A stretch of DNA of 40,080 nucleotides from Bradyrhizobium sp. Ec3.3 (GCF_000472925.1 NZ_KI421478.1:1-40080), one strand, 5' to 3'. Counted from the first letter of the stretch, positions 1-8,090 are shown. Made by a program: numbers and translations. The notes: generated by a model from the sequence alone, not told the origin.

Positions 1-361
1 CATCAAAGGGATCGGCCCCAAATCGGGGCTCGTCCTGCTCGCCTCCGTTCCGGAACTCGGCCGGATCGACAACAAAGCGGCTGCGGCCCTGATTGGAGTG
101 GCTCCGTTCGTCCACAAGAGTGGGACCATGGCTGCTCCCGCACGCATCCATGGTGGCCGAGCGGCCGTACGCCATATCCTCTACATGGCCGCCATCGCAG
201 CCAGCAGGCACAACCCTGTCCTGCGACCCTTCTACGAGCGGCTGATCGCAAAGGGCAAACCCGCCAAGCTCGCCCTGATCGCCGTCCTGCGCCGTCTCGT
301 CGTCTTCGCCAACGCCGTCCTCAAGTCAGGTCAGCCCTGGAAAGGAGCTGCCATTGCTTGA
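1..361 (+). CDS. IS110-family transposase, C-terminal part (5' end outside window)
   Basis: The frame is open from base 2 to the TGA at 359-361 and gives 119 residues; the start lies outside the window. The translation begins IKGIGPKSGLVLLASVPELG and continues through GVAPFVHKSGTM, a GGRAAVRHILYMAA segment and KPAKLALIAVLRRL. This is the order of the C-terminal Transposase_20 domain of IS110/IS1111 DEDD transposases: a helix-hairpin-helix-like IxGIG motif, the conserved Ser-Gly-Thr loop, then a helical tail. IS110 elements move by site-specific recombination guided by a bridge RNA from their non-coding ends and lack ordinary terminal inverted repeats. The visible part has no frameshift, so the element may be intact. 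Family assignment is firm; intactness is unknown. Confidence 0.85.
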   Translation, partial: IKGIGPKSGLVLLASVPELGRIDNKAAAALIGVAPFVHKSGTMAAPARIHGGRAAVRHILYMAAIAASRHNPVLRPFYERLIAKGKPAKLALIAVLRRLVVFANAVLKSGQPWKGAAIA

Positions 362-375
362 CAACCGACACGGTA

Positions 376-474
376 GATCCCGGATCTGCGCTTCGCTTGT
401 CCGGGACGACGAGCGGAGTTTGGCGCGCGCGCTCGCCTTACGACACTAACCGAAGTCCTGGCTTTCACCAGGAC
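376..474. repeat. Degenerate palindromic repeat fragments
   Basis: The 127-bp gap between the transposase and the permease stop holds two short stem-loops. One pairs CCCGG (379-383) with CCGGG (401-405) around a CTTCGCTTG loop. The other pairs GTCCTGG (455-461) with CCAGGAC (468-474). Both resemble pieces of the mosaic intergenic repeats common in Bradyrhizobium. The second could also end transcription of the convergent genes, but there is no clear T-run. Confidence 0.45.
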
Positions 475-488
475 GACCGTGGAGGGAA

Positions 489-1259
489 TTACCGCAACAC
501 CCCATCCAACGCCGGCAGGCCGAAAATGACCGCCATCGCGATCAGCGCGTAGCAGATGGCGCGAAACACTTTTTCGCTGGCACGCCCGAACAGTGACGCG
601 CCGAAGGCGACACCTGCCGCGTAGACCGGGCCGACGACAAGGGAGAGCAGCAGCGCATCGCGCGTGATCAGGCCGGTCGTCGCGTAGCTCACCATCGAAA
701 ACGAATCCGAGGCACCGAAGAACAGCACGATGTTGGCGCGGGCGACCGTCGCGACGATGGGGCGGCCGAGCCAGTAGCCGACGATCGGCGGGCCGCCGGT
801 CTGCGCGAGGCCGCTGCAAAAGCCGGAGAGGCCGCCGATGCCGACCGAAAGCCAGGCGTGATCCTTGCCGCGATAGCGCCAGCCCGACAGCAGAAGCATC
901 AAGAGCGCGGCGACGAAGCAGGAGATGATCCAGCGCGTGGTGACGGGATCGAGCACGCTGAGGAAGTAGGTGCCGATGGGCACGCCGATCAGCGCGCCCA
1001 GCACGATCACGGCCGTGGCCTTGCGATCCGCCTTGCGCCAGGCGTCCGGAAGCAGCGGTGCCGCAGAGACGAAATCGATGATGAGCAGCAGTGCGGCGAC
1101 GAGCCGCGGCTGCGCGACGCTGCTCGCAAGCGGCATGAAGATCAGCGCAGCGCCGAAACCCGAGAAGCCGCGCGCGTTGCCTGCGACGAACGCGATGGCG
1201 CAAAGCGCCATCGCAATGGTGAGGCTGACATCCCTGGGGAGGAGGTCGGAAAGACTCAT
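489..1259 (-). CDS. TauE/SafE (TSUP) family membrane permease
   Basis: The 256-residue polytopic inner-membrane protein has about eight hydrophobic segments. It shows the two diagnostic half-repeats of the TauE/SafE family: an N-terminal GFSGFGAALIFMPLAS segment and a central GLSGFCSGLAQTGGPPIVGY segment. Family members export or import sulfite, sulfoacetate, taurine-derived or other small organosulfur anions; the substrate cannot be read from this sequence. The start ATG at 1257-1259 gives a normal family length, but its ribosome-binding site is weak. The gene follows pheT on the same strand. The 55-bp gap is largely a palindromic repeat, so co-transcription is possible but not evident. Confidence 0.85.
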   Translation of the reverse strand: MSLSDLLPRDVSLTIAMALCAIAFVAGNARGFSGFGAALIFMPLASSVAQPRLVAALLLIIDFVSAAPLLPDAWRKADRKATAVIVLGALIGVPIGTYFLSVLDPVTTRWIISCFVAALLMLLLSGWRYRGKDHAWLSVGIGGLSGFCSGLAQTGGPPIVGYWLGRPIVATVARANIVLFFGASDSFSMVSYATTGLITRDALLLSLVVGPVYAAGVAFGASLFGRASEKVFRAICYALIAMAVIFGLPALDGVLR

Positions 1260-1274
1260 GCTCTACAATTTCAG

Positions 1275-1322
1275 GAGCATGATGTTGTCCGAAAACCGCT
1301 TCGCACTTTCGGCATCATGCTC
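1275..1322. repeat. 48-bp palindromic repeat (GAGCATGAT family), copy 1, overlapping the pheT stop
   Basis: The element begins GAGCATGATG and ends CATCATGCTC, with an inner GAAAACCGCTTCGCACTTTC. A second copy in the opposite orientation lies at 29932-29980 and shares the AGTGCGAAGCGGTTTTC core. This is a very common intergenic palindrome in Rhizobiales. Here its right arm contains the TGA stop and last Ala codon of pheT (1315-1320), so the repeat supplies the end of that reading frame. Confidence 0.8.
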
Positions 1323-3723
1323 GCAGCGTGCCGCCGGTCTTCTTCGTCACCTCGGCCACGATCTTGGCGGCCACCGCTTCGATCTCCTGGTCGGTCAGCG
1401 TCTTCTCGCGCGGCTGGATCGTCACCGCAATCGCGATCGACTTCTTGCCGTCGTCGATGCCCTTGCCTTCATAGACGTCGAACACGTTGACCGCGGTGAT
1501 CAGCTTCTTGTCCACCGCCTGCGCCGTGCGGACGATGTCGCCGGCCTTCACGCCGCGATCGACGATGAAGGCGAAGTCGCGCGAGACCGGCTGGAACGCG
1601 GACAGCTCGATTACGGGCTTTGCCCGCGTCGGCTTCTTCTTGGCCTCGGGAATGCGGTCGAGGATCACCTCGAACGCCATCACGGGGCCGTCGGCGCCGA
1701 GCGCTTCCAGCGCGCGCGGGTGCATCTCGCCGAAATAGCCGAGCACGTTCTGCGGGCCGATCTGGATGGTGCCGGAGCGGCCCGGATGCAGCCATTTTGG
1801 TCCCCCCGCAACGATCTGCAGCGCCTGCATCGGCGCGCCGGCTGCAGCTAACACCGCCAGCGCATCGGCCTTGGCATCGAACGCGTCGGCCGCGGCAGAG
1901 CCCGACCAGTGACGGCCCAGGCCTTCCGACGCGGCAAAACCGCGACGAACACCCGACGCCGCCATGAATTGATCCTGCGGACGATCGCCCTTGAAGAGCT
2001 GGCCGACCTCGAACAGCGCGACATCGCCAAAACCGCGGTCGGCATTGGTCTGCGCTGCGGCGATCAGCCCCGGCAGCAGGCTCGGCCGCATGTCGGAGAG
2101 ATCGGATGCGATCGGATTGGCGAGCTCGAGCTCGCGCTGGCCGCCGCCGAACAGTTCAGCCGCCGGCTTGGCGATGAACGACCACGTCACCGCCTCGACC
2201 ATCCCTCGGGTCGCGAGCGCGCGCCTGGCCCGGCGGGTGCGGAGCTGCAGCACAGTCAGCACCGGCTTGCGCGCATCCTCGCCGCGCTCGAACGGCGTCT
2301 CCGGCACCTTGTCGACGCCAAAGATGCGGACGATCTCCTCGACGATGTCGGCCTTGCCGTGCACGTCGGTGCGCCAGGAGGGCACCGCGACCTTCACGGT
2401 CGGACCTGCGCCCGCCATCATGAAGCCGAGATGGCTGAGGATGCGCTTCATCTCGACCTGCGGCACCTCGATGCCGGAGAGACGCTTGACCTCGGACAGC
2501 GGGAAATCGATGACGCGGTCATCGCCGAAGGCCTTGCCGGTCACGAAGGTTTCCGACGGCGTGCCGCCGCACATCTCCATCACGAGCTTCGTCGCGAGCT
2601 CCAGGCCCGGCACCATGAAGGCCGGATCGACGCCGCGTTCGAAGCGGTAGCGCGCGTCGGAATTGATGCCGAGCTTGCGGCCGGTCTGCGCGATGTTGAT
2701 CTCGTTCCACAGCGCCGATTCGATCAGCACGTCGGTGGTGTTCTCGTCGCAGCCCGAGGTCTCGCCGCCCATGATGCCGGCGAGCGATTCGACGCCATGC
2801 TCGTCGGCGATGACGCAGATGTTGGAGTCCAGATTGTAGTTGCGGCCGTCGAGCGCGAGCAGCCTCTCGCCGTCGCGGGCGCGGCGCACGACGAGATTGC
2901 CGGTCACCTTCTTGGCGTCGAACACGTGCAGCGGGCGCGCGCGATCGAAGGTCATGAAGTTGGTGATGTCGACCAGCACGTTGATCGGGCGCAGCCCGAT
3001 CGCGGTCAGCCGCTTTTGCAGCCATTCCGGCGAGGGGCCGTTCTTCACCCCGCGCACCAGGCGCAGCGCGAAGCCCGGGCAGAGCGTCGTGTCCTCGACC
3101 GTCACCTTCACCGGGCAGGGGAATTCGCCCTTCACGGCCTTGATGGTCGGATCCTTGAACTTGCCCATGTCGGCAGCGGCGAGGTCGCGCGCGATGCCGT
3201 GCACGCCGGTGCAGTCCTGCCGGTTCGGCGTCAGGTTGATCTCGATCACGGGATCGCCGAGGCCGGCCCATTCGGCATAGCCCGCGCCGATCGGCGCATC
3301 CGCCGGCAATTCCATGATGCCGTCGTGATCATTGGAAATCTGCAGTTCGGCCGCCGAGCACAACATGCCGCGGCTCTCGACGCCGCGGATGGTGCCGACG
3401 CCGAGCGTGATGTCCTTGCCGGGAATGTAAGTCCCGGGGGCCGAGAACACGCTGACGAGCCCGGTGCGCGCATTCGGCGCGCCGCATACGACCTGCACCG
3501 GTGCACCGCCGTCACCCGTGTCGACCATGCAGACGCGCAGCCGATCCGCGTTCGGATGCTGCTCGGCGGAAATCACCTTCGCGATCGTGAAGGGTTTCAG
3601 CGCCTTCGCCTTGTCCTCGATGTTCTCGACCTCGAGCCCGATCATGGTGAGCTTCTCGGTGAGCTTGTCGAGCGTCTCGTCGGTATCGAGATGGTCCTTC
3701 AGCCAGGAGAGGGTGAATTTCAT
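1315..3723 (-). CDS. pheT: Phenylalanine--tRNA ligase beta subunit
   Basis: The product is the 802-residue beta chain of the cytosolic (alphabeta)2 PheRS, which charges tRNA-Phe. Length and domain order are those of bacterial PheT. An N-terminal MKFTLSWLKDHLDTDETLDK start leads into the EMAP/tRNA-binding OB fold (about residues 40-150, with VVCGAPNARTG). The B3/B4 editing region follows, then B5 around 400-480, the inactive synthetase-like core, and a C-terminal FDX-ACB anticodon-binding domain (SRDFAFIVDRGVKAGDIVRT). It lies 127 bp downstream of pheS on the same strand, and the two are presumably one transcript. Its stop codon lies inside a palindromic repeat. Confidence 0.97.
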   Translation of the reverse strand: MKFTLSWLKDHLDTDETLDKLTEKLTMIGLEVENIEDKAKALKPFTIAKVISAEQHPNADRLRVCMVDTGDGGAPVQVVCGAPNARTGLVSVFSAPGTYIPGKDITLGVGTIRGVESRGMLCSAAELQISNDHDGIMELPADAPIGAGYAEWAGLGDPVIEINLTPNRQDCTGVHGIARDLAAADMGKFKDPTIKAVKGEFPCPVKVTVEDTTLCPGFALRLVRGVKNGPSPEWLQKRLTAIGLRPINVLVDITNFMTFDRARPLHVFDAKKVTGNLVVRRARDGERLLALDGRNYNLDSNICVIADEHGVESLAGIMGGETSGCDENTTDVLIESALWNEINIAQTGRKLGINSDARYRFERGVDPAFMVPGLELATKLVMEMCGGTPSETFVTGKAFGDDRVIDFPLSEVKRLSGIEVPQVEMKRILSHLGFMMAGAGPTVKVAVPSWRTDVHGKADIVEEIVRIFGVDKVPETPFERGEDARKPVLTVLQLRTRRARRALATRGMVEAVTWSFIAKPAAELFGGGQRELELANPIASDLSDMRPSLLPGLIAAAQTNADRGFGDVALFEVGQLFKGDRPQDQFMAASGVRRGFAASEGLGRHWSGSAAADAFDAKADALAVLAAAGAPMQALQIVAGGPKWLHPGRSGTIQIGPQNVLGYFGEMHPRALEALGADGPVMAFEVILDRIPEAKKKPTRAKPVIELSAFQPVSRDFAFIVDRGVKAGDIVRTAQAVDKKLITAVNVFDVYEGKGIDDGKKSIAIAVTIQPREKTLTDQEIEAVAAKIVAEVTKKTGGTLRA

Positions 3724-3781
3724 GGCTGCGTGCCTCGGGTCTGGTGAGTATTCACTGAGTTGCTTTGGTCGGTGTCAGAGC

Positions 3782-3816
3782 TCCCTCCCGCCTTGTGGGC
3801 CACAAGGGGGGAGGGA
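3782..3816. repeat. Palindromic hairpin between pheS and pheT
   Basis: TCCCTCCC and GGGAGGGA arms flank an inner CCTTGTGG/CCACAAGG palindrome, making one long near-continuous stem. It lies in the 127-bp spacer between pheS and pheT. It looks like a repetitive intergenic element and could stabilise or attenuate the message between the two subunit genes. No T-run follows on the minus strand, so it is not a convincing terminator. Confidence 0.6.
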
Positions 3817-3850
3817 ACGGAGAAAGACTTCGTGGGTCCGAGCACCACCA

Positions 3851-4933
3851 TCACGCGCTCAGCCCTCCTGCCAGCGTCGGGACTTCCAGCGGCTTGAAGC
3901 CGTAGTGGGACAGCCAGCGGACGTCGCTGTCGAACAGCTGGCGCAGGTCGGCGATGCCGTATTTCAGCATGGCGATGCGGTCGATGCCCATGCCCCAGGC
4001 AAAACCCTGGTACTCGTCGGGATCGATGCCGCAGGCGCGCAGCACGTTCGGGTGCACCATGCCGCAGCCGAGAATCTCCAGCCAGTCCTCGCCTTCGCCG
4101 AAGCGGATCTCGCCCTTGTCGCGGCGGCACTGGATGTCGACTTCCAGCGACGGCTCCGTGAACGGGAAGAACGACGGTCGGAAGCGCATGTTGATGTGGT
4201 CGACCTCGAAGAACGCCTTGCAGAACTCGTGCAGGATCCATTTGAGGTGGCCGAGATGCGAGCTCTTGTCGATCACGAGGCCTTCGACCTGGTGGAACTG
4301 CGGCGTGTGGGTCGCATCCGAATCGATGCGGTAGGTGCGGCCCGGGCAGATCACGCGGATCGGCGGCTTCTGGCTCAGCATGGTGCGCACCTGCACCGGC
4401 GAGGTGTGGGTGCGAAGCAGCATGCGCGAGCCGTCCTCCTTCGGATGGAAGAAGAAGGTGTCGTGCATCTCGCGCGCGGGATGGCCGACCGGGAAGTTCA
4501 GCTTTGTGAAGTTGTAGTCGTCGGTCTCGACATCGGGACCTTCGGCGACCGAAAAGCCCATGTCGGCGAAGATGGTGGTCAGCTCGTCCCAGACCTGGCT
4601 CAGCGGATGGATACGGCCGGCCTCAGTCGCAGCGTCGCGCGGCGGCAAGGTGACGTCGATGGTCTCGGCAGCGAGCCGTGCATCGAGCGCTGCCGACTTC
4701 AGGACGTCGCGCCGCGCGGCAAGCGCCTGGCCGACCTTGTCCTTGGCCTGGTTGATCGCCGCGCCTTGGGTCTTGCGTTCGTCGGGCGACATTTTTCCGA
4801 GCGTGGCAAGCAGCGCGGAGATCGAGCCCTTCTTGCCGAGCGCGGAGACGCGGACGGCTTCGAGCGCGGCCTCGTCGTTGGCGGCCGCGACATCGGCGAT
4901 GATCTGGGATTCGAGGTTGGCAAGATCGGTCAT
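3851..4933 (-). CDS. pheS: Phenylalanine--tRNA ligase alpha subunit
   Basis: This 360-residue protein is the catalytic alpha chain of PheRS. It has an N-terminal coiled-coil arm (about 1-100), then the class II synthetase core. Visible hallmarks are HPLSQVWDELTTIFADMGF, the FHQVEGLVIDK motif 2 region, and the C-terminal GCGMVHPNVLRACG and FAWGMGIDRIAMLKYGI motif 3. The ATG at 4933 is preceded by AAAGGGA. PheS forms amino-acyl adenylate and needs PheT for tRNA binding; pheT follows directly. I looked in the leader for a Phe-rich attenuator peptide of the enterobacterial pheM type and saw none. Confidence 0.97.
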   Translation of the reverse strand: MTDLANLESQIIADVAAANDEAALEAVRVSALGKKGSISALLATLGKMSPDERKTQGAAINQAKDKVGQALAARRDVLKSAALDARLAAETIDVTLPPRDAATEAGRIHPLSQVWDELTTIFADMGFSVAEGPDVETDDYNFTKLNFPVGHPAREMHDTFFFHPKEDGSRMLLRTHTSPVQVRTMLSQKPPIRVICPGRTYRIDSDATHTPQFHQVEGLVIDKSSHLGHLKWILHEFCKAFFEVDHINMRFRPSFFPFTEPSLEVDIQCRRDKGEIRFGEGEDWLEILGCGMVHPNVLRACGIDPDEYQGFAWGMGIDRIAMLKYGIADLRQLFDSDVRWLSHYGFKPLEVPTLAGGLSA

Positions 4934-4983
4934 GGCAATCCCTTTTGGCCAGGATGCGTAGCCGATGCTCCTAGCCCGTCACA

Positions 4984-5000
4984 CCCGGCGTTTCGCCGGG
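4984..5000. repeat. Short GC-rich hairpin in the pheS leader
   Basis: CCCGGCG (4984-4990) and CGCCGGG (4994-5000) form a 7-bp stem with a 3-base loop. The surrounding bases (GTCACACCCGG, GGGCATCCACG) match the style of Bradyrhizobium intergenic repeats. In the minus-strand message it lies roughly 50-65 bases upstream of the pheS start. No competing antiterminator or leader peptide is visible. Confidence 0.45.
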
Positions 5001-5122
5001 CATCCACGTCTGAGAAGTGTGTTTGCGCGAGAGATGACGGCCAGGGCAGTTAAAGCGCGACAACGCGCCTTGGCCCGGGCCATCACAAGCTGAAAGCTGC
5101 GCAGAGCACAGTGGAGGACGGC

Positions 5123-5482
5123 TTACGCCGCCAGCGCGGCCTTGGCCTTCTCGGCGATCGCCTGGAACGCGGCGGGCTCGCGGATCGCGAGATCCGACAG
5201 CACCTTGCGGTCCACGGTAATGCCCGACTTGGCAAGGCCGTCGATAAATCGGCTGTAGGTCAGGCCGAACGGACGCACGGCGGCATTGAGGCGCTGGATC
5301 CAGAGCGCGCGGAAGGTGCGCTTGCGGCGCTTGCGGTCGCGGAAGGCATACTGCGCGGCCTTCTCGACGGCCGGCTTGGCGGCGCGGATCGTGTTCTTGC
5401 GGCGGCCGTAGAAACCCTTGGCGGCCTTGTAGACTTTCTTGTGCTTGGCGTGGGCGGTCACACCGCGTTTGACGCGAGACAT
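5123..5482 (-). CDS. rplT: 50S ribosomal protein L20
   Basis: The 119-residue, strongly basic protein has full family length. It begins MSRVKRGVTAHAKHKKVYK and contains GFYGRRKNTIRAAKPAVEKA and the C-terminal FIDGLAKSGITVDRKVLSDL. L20 binds 23S rRNA early in 50S assembly and in several bacteria represses its own rpmI-rplT mRNA. It follows rpmI by 82 bp on the minus strand. Identity is certain; autoregulation is not shown by the sequence. Confidence 0.98.
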   Translation of the reverse strand: MSRVKRGVTAHAKHKKVYKAAKGFYGRRKNTIRAAKPAVEKAAQYAFRDRKRRKRTFRALWIQRLNAAVRPFGLTYSRFIDGLAKSGITVDRKVLSDLAIREPAAFQAIAEKAKAALAA

Positions 5483-5521
5483 GACAAAAATCCTTCAGAG
5501 ATGACTTTGGTTTTCGGAAGC

Positions 5522-5539
5522 GCCTGCGCGGACGCAGGC
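5522..5539. other. Hairpin in the rpmI-rplT spacer
   Basis: GCCTGCG (5522-5528) and CGCAGGC (5533-5539) form a 7-bp stem closed by a 4-base loop in the 82-bp gap between rpmI and rplT. It may modulate read-through or serve as an L20/L35 control structure. No T-run follows, and no mimic of the 23S L20 site could be identified by eye. Confidence 0.4.
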
Positions 5540-5564
5540 TCGGCTGAATTGATCGTGGACGCGA

Positions 5565-5765
5565 TCAGGCGTTCGGCAAGAAGTACTTCTTGACGTTGTC
5601 GCCGTCGGTCTTGAACAGCACGCGGGTGCCGCGGAGCTGACGGATCTGCTTCTTCGTCCGCTTGATCATGCCGTGACGCTTGCCGCGCTGGGCGTGCATC
5701 ACTTTGCCGGTAGCAGTCACCTTGAAGCGCTTTTTAGCGCCCGACTTGGTCTTCAACTTGGGCAT
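5565..5765 (-). CDS. rpmI: 50S ribosomal protein L35
   Basis: This 66-residue basic protein has the family signature MPKLKTKSGAKKRFKVTATG and the KRHGMIKRTKKQIRQLRGT tract. The ATG at 5765 has a good AGGAG site (TTAGGAGAGCCAA before the ATG). It is the first gene of the rpmI-rplT pair. In many bacteria infC lies directly upstream. Here infC is also upstream on the same strand, but an oppositely oriented small gene (6042-6443) and a terminator separate them, so rpmI-rplT probably has its own promoter in 5766-6041. Confidence 0.97.
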   Translation of the reverse strand: MPKLKTKSGAKKRFKVTATGKVMHAQRGKRHGMIKRTKKQIRQLRGTRVLFKTDGDNVKKYFLPNA

Positions 5766-6041
5766 TTGGCTCTCCTAATGGCCATAACAGAGTACCGCCC
5801 GCGAAGGCGGCTGGCCGTCAAAAATGCTCGTTAGAGCGTTGATTGTGCTCAGGTTTCTACGAACCAGCGTGAAACCCGCACGGGCACCGCCACGGCAGCC
5901 CTTAAATCAGCCGGGCGATGAAGGCTGGGCTTATGGCAGAGGTGAGGCCAATTGGCAATGATGAACCGCGGAAACGGGCTCGCAGACTATTTGACGTTGC
6001 CACTCTTATTGTCATGCCTTGCCGCCTGGAGGCGGACCAAA

Positions 6042-6443
6042 ATGGCCCATTTTCCGCAGTCGCTTTCGTCTCGTGTTCTTCCCCGCCTTGGCACCGTTGC
6101 ACTCCTCGCCGCGATCGGTGCCGCCGCACTGCCATCAGCCGCCGATGCCCGGCTTGGCGGCTATGACGGGGTCTGGAACGTCACCTTTGCCACCACGCGC
6201 GGCAATTGCAGCTCCGGCTACATGGTTCCGTTCACGGTGATCGGCAGCCGCGTGACCTCGGCCGGCGGCGGCCGGGTGTCCGGTAGGGTCAACCGCGCCG
6301 GTTCCGTTGCGGTCCAGGTCTCGGTCGGCGCCTCCCATGCCAGTGGCGGCGGCCGGCTTGCAGGTAGCGCCGGGGCCGGCTCCTGGAGCGGAATCATCTC
6401 CGGCGACCGCTGTAGCGGCACGTGGCAGGCGACGCGAAGCTGA
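6042..6443 (+). CDS. Small exported protein of unknown function
   Basis: I do not recognise a specific family. The 133-residue product starting MAHFPQSLSS has a typical signal peptide: a basic start, a hydrophobic VALLAAIGAAALP core and a likely cleavage after ADA. The mature part begins RLGGYDGVWNVTFATTRG. It is rich in Gly/Ser/Val and has two Cys (NCSSGY and DRCSGTW) that could pair, a pattern seen in small periplasmic beta-rich proteins of this group. I chose the ATG at 6042 over the in-frame ATG at 5952 because TGGAGG lies about 9 bases before it and it gives a proper signal peptide. It is transcribed against the ribosomal genes and ends at a shared hairpin. Confidence 0.7.
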   Translation: MAHFPQSLSSRVLPRLGTVALLAAIGAAALPSAADARLGGYDGVWNVTFATTRGNCSSGYMVPFTVIGSRVTSAGGGRVSGRVNRAGSVAVQVSVGASHASGGGRLAGSAGAGSWSGIISGDRCSGTWQATRS

Positions 6444-6449
6444 AAACGA

Positions 6450-6479
6450 AACGGCCCGCCAGATGGCTGACGGGCCGTT
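6450..6479. terminator. Bidirectional intrinsic terminator between the exported-protein gene and infC
   Basis: AACGGCCCG (6450-6458) pairs with CGGGCCGTT (6471-6479) around a 12-base loop. It lies between convergent stops at 6443 (plus) and 6504 (minus). On the minus strand it is followed by the T-rich TTTCGTTTTC, so it should end infC transcription and insulate it from rpmI-rplT. On the plus strand only TTG follows, so it is weaker there. Confidence 0.75.
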
Positions 6480-6503
6480 GACCTCATAAGAGCTAAATCC
6501 GGC

Positions 6504-7043
6504 TCAGCGCGGCGCCAGCACCATGACGACCTGACGGCCCTCGAACCTGGCGTCCTGCTCGACCTTGGCGAGCTCGGCGACGTCGCTCTTGATCTTGTCC
6601 AAAAGCTTCGTGCCGATCTCCTGGTGCGCCATTTCGCGGCCGCGATAGCGCAGCGTGATCTTGACCTTGTCGCCCTCTTCGAAGAACCGCTGCATCGCGC
6701 GCATCTTCACGTCGTAGTCGTGATCGTCGATCATCGGGCGGAGCTTGATCTCCTTGATCTCGACGGTCTTCTGCCGCTTGCGGGCTTCAGCGGCCTTTTT
6801 CTGGGCGGAATACTTGTACTTCCCGTAGTCCATAATCTTGCAGACGGGAGGGCTGGTATTCGGCGAAATCTCCACGAGATCCATGCCGGCTTCCTGGGCC
6901 ATCTTGATGGCCATCATGGTCTCGACCGTACCTTTGTTGTCACCGGTCTGATCGATCAGCTGGATCTGCGCATTGCGAATATCATCATTGATGCGCGGCC
7001 CGTCTTTGGCGGCAGGGGCCGGGGCTCTATTGGGACGACGAAT
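6504..7043 (-). CDS. infC: Translation initiation factor IF-3 with AUU start codon
   Basis: IF-3 binds the 30S subunit, prevents premature 50S joining and proofreads the start codon and initiator tRNA. The product is 179 residues. The N-terminal domain is marked by RINDDIRNAQIQLIDQTGDN and DLVEISPNTSPPVCKIMDYG, the C-terminal domain by EIKLRPMIDDHDYDVKMRAM and the tail GRQVVMVLAPR. No ATG, GTG or TTG yields this N terminus. Only an ATT at 7041-7043 does, preceded by TTTGGAG with 7-base spacing. An ATG-initiated version (6917) would lose 42 conserved residues. AUU starts on infC are the basis of IF-3 autorepression in other bacteria. Confidence 0.93.
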   Translation of the reverse strand: MRRPNRAPAPAAKDGPRINDDIRNAQIQLIDQTGDNKGTVETMMAIKMAQEAGMDLVEISPNTSPPVCKIMDYGKYKYSAQKKAAEARKRQKTVEIKEIKLRPMIDDHDYDVKMRAMQRFFEEGDKVKITLRYRGREMAHQEIGTKLLDKIKSDVAELAKVEQDARFEGRQVVMVLAPR

Positions 7044-7287
7044 GTTGGTTCTCCAAAGTTGTGAACGAAGCGGGTAGTCTGAAGGAAGATGCGTCTGCGG
7101 GCAAGCAAGTCGCGCCTCGCACGCGAAAAACCCTCAAATGCGAGGCATTTTGGTCACGCCCATCCCCACGCCGCTCGACATAGACACCTTGTCCCGGTTC
7201 CGCAAGCGTCCCTAAAGGCCAATGCCGATCCGGGCGTGCCGCGGAAGCACCAGACAGCTCAAACCGCACAGCAAGAGTAAACGTTCC

Positions 7288-8076
7288 ATGACGAATTCGA
7301 CTGCCAACCAGGCTCCCACCTTCATCGATGTCGGCGAGGGTCCATCGCCGCGGCGGATCGCAGTCCGCAGCCGGGCCGGGAAGGGGCCCGGGCTGTTCTG
7401 GCTCGGCGGTTTCAAGTCGGACATGCAGGGCACCAAGGCCGTGGCGCTGGACGATTGGGCGGCGGCGCATGGCCGCGCCTCGGTCCGGTTCGACTATTCC
7501 GGCCACGGCGAATCCGGCGGCAATTTTGCCGACGGCACTATCGGCCGATGGCTCGAGGAAAGCGTCGCGGTGTTCGAGCGGTTCTGCGAGGGCCCGCAAG
7601 TTGTGATCGGTTCCTCCATGGGCGGCTGGATGGCGCTGCTGCTCGCGCGCGAAATCAGGAAGCGGGCCGGCAGAGCGTCGCTGGCGGGCCTGGTGCTCAT
7701 CGCGCCGGCGCCTGATTTCACGGAAGAACTGATGTGGAAGAATTTCCCGGCCAATGTGAAGAAGGAGATCGAGACCACGGGCCTCTGGCTTCGGCCGTCG
7801 GAGTATGGCGACGGCTCGTCCTATCCGATCACGCGAAACCTGATCGAGGAAGGCCGCAACCATCTTCTGCTCGGCAGCGCCATCGACGTCGGCTGTCCCG
7901 TGCGCATCCTGCAGGGCGCCAAGGACCCCGACGTGCCGTGGCAGCACGCCTTTGCACTGACGCACCGACTGCCCGCCGATGACGTCGTGCTGACGCTGAT
8001 CCAGGACGGCGATCACCGCCTGTCGCGCCCGCAGGACATCGTGCGCATCCTTGCCGCGGTCGCGGAGATCGGGTGA
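7288..8076 (+). CDS. Alpha/beta hydrolase
   Basis: The 262-residue cytosolic alpha/beta-hydrolase has a complete triad. The nucleophile is Ser110 in GSSMGG (108-113), the acid is probably Asp213 in GAKDPDVP, and the His is His243 in DGDHRLS. The strand-turn SVRFDYSGHGESGG supplies the usual HG oxyanion-side motif. The closest recognisable relatives are the ABHD10-like serine esterase/thioesterase group; the substrate is not deducible. The ATG at 7288 is chosen because the family fold begins shortly after it and an AAGAG site precedes it; an in-frame ATG at 7222 would add 22 unlikely residues. It is transcribed divergently from infC. Confidence 0.85.
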   Translation: MTNSTANQAPTFIDVGEGPSPRRIAVRSRAGKGPGLFWLGGFKSDMQGTKAVALDDWAAAHGRASVRFDYSGHGESGGNFADGTIGRWLEESVAVFERFCEGPQVVIGSSMGGWMALLLAREIRKRAGRASLAGLVLIAPAPDFTEELMWKNFPANVKKEIETTGLWLRPSEYGDGSSYPITRNLIEEGRNHLLLGSAIDVGCPVRILQGAKDPDVPWQHAFALTHRLPADDVVLTLIQDGDHRLSRPQDIVRILAAVAEIG

Positions 8077-8090
8077 AGTTCGAGTTCGAT

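Noticed and set aside
1909..3747. A 612-codon open frame on the plus strand across pheT
   Set aside because: It is antisense to the certain pheT gene, its composition is His/Arg/Ala-rich like a GC-rich shadow, and it has no recognisable domain.
4934..5122. Possible Phe-rich leader peptide/attenuator before pheS
   Set aside because: I found no short frame with consecutive Phe codons and no terminator/antiterminator pair, only a small repetitive hairpin.
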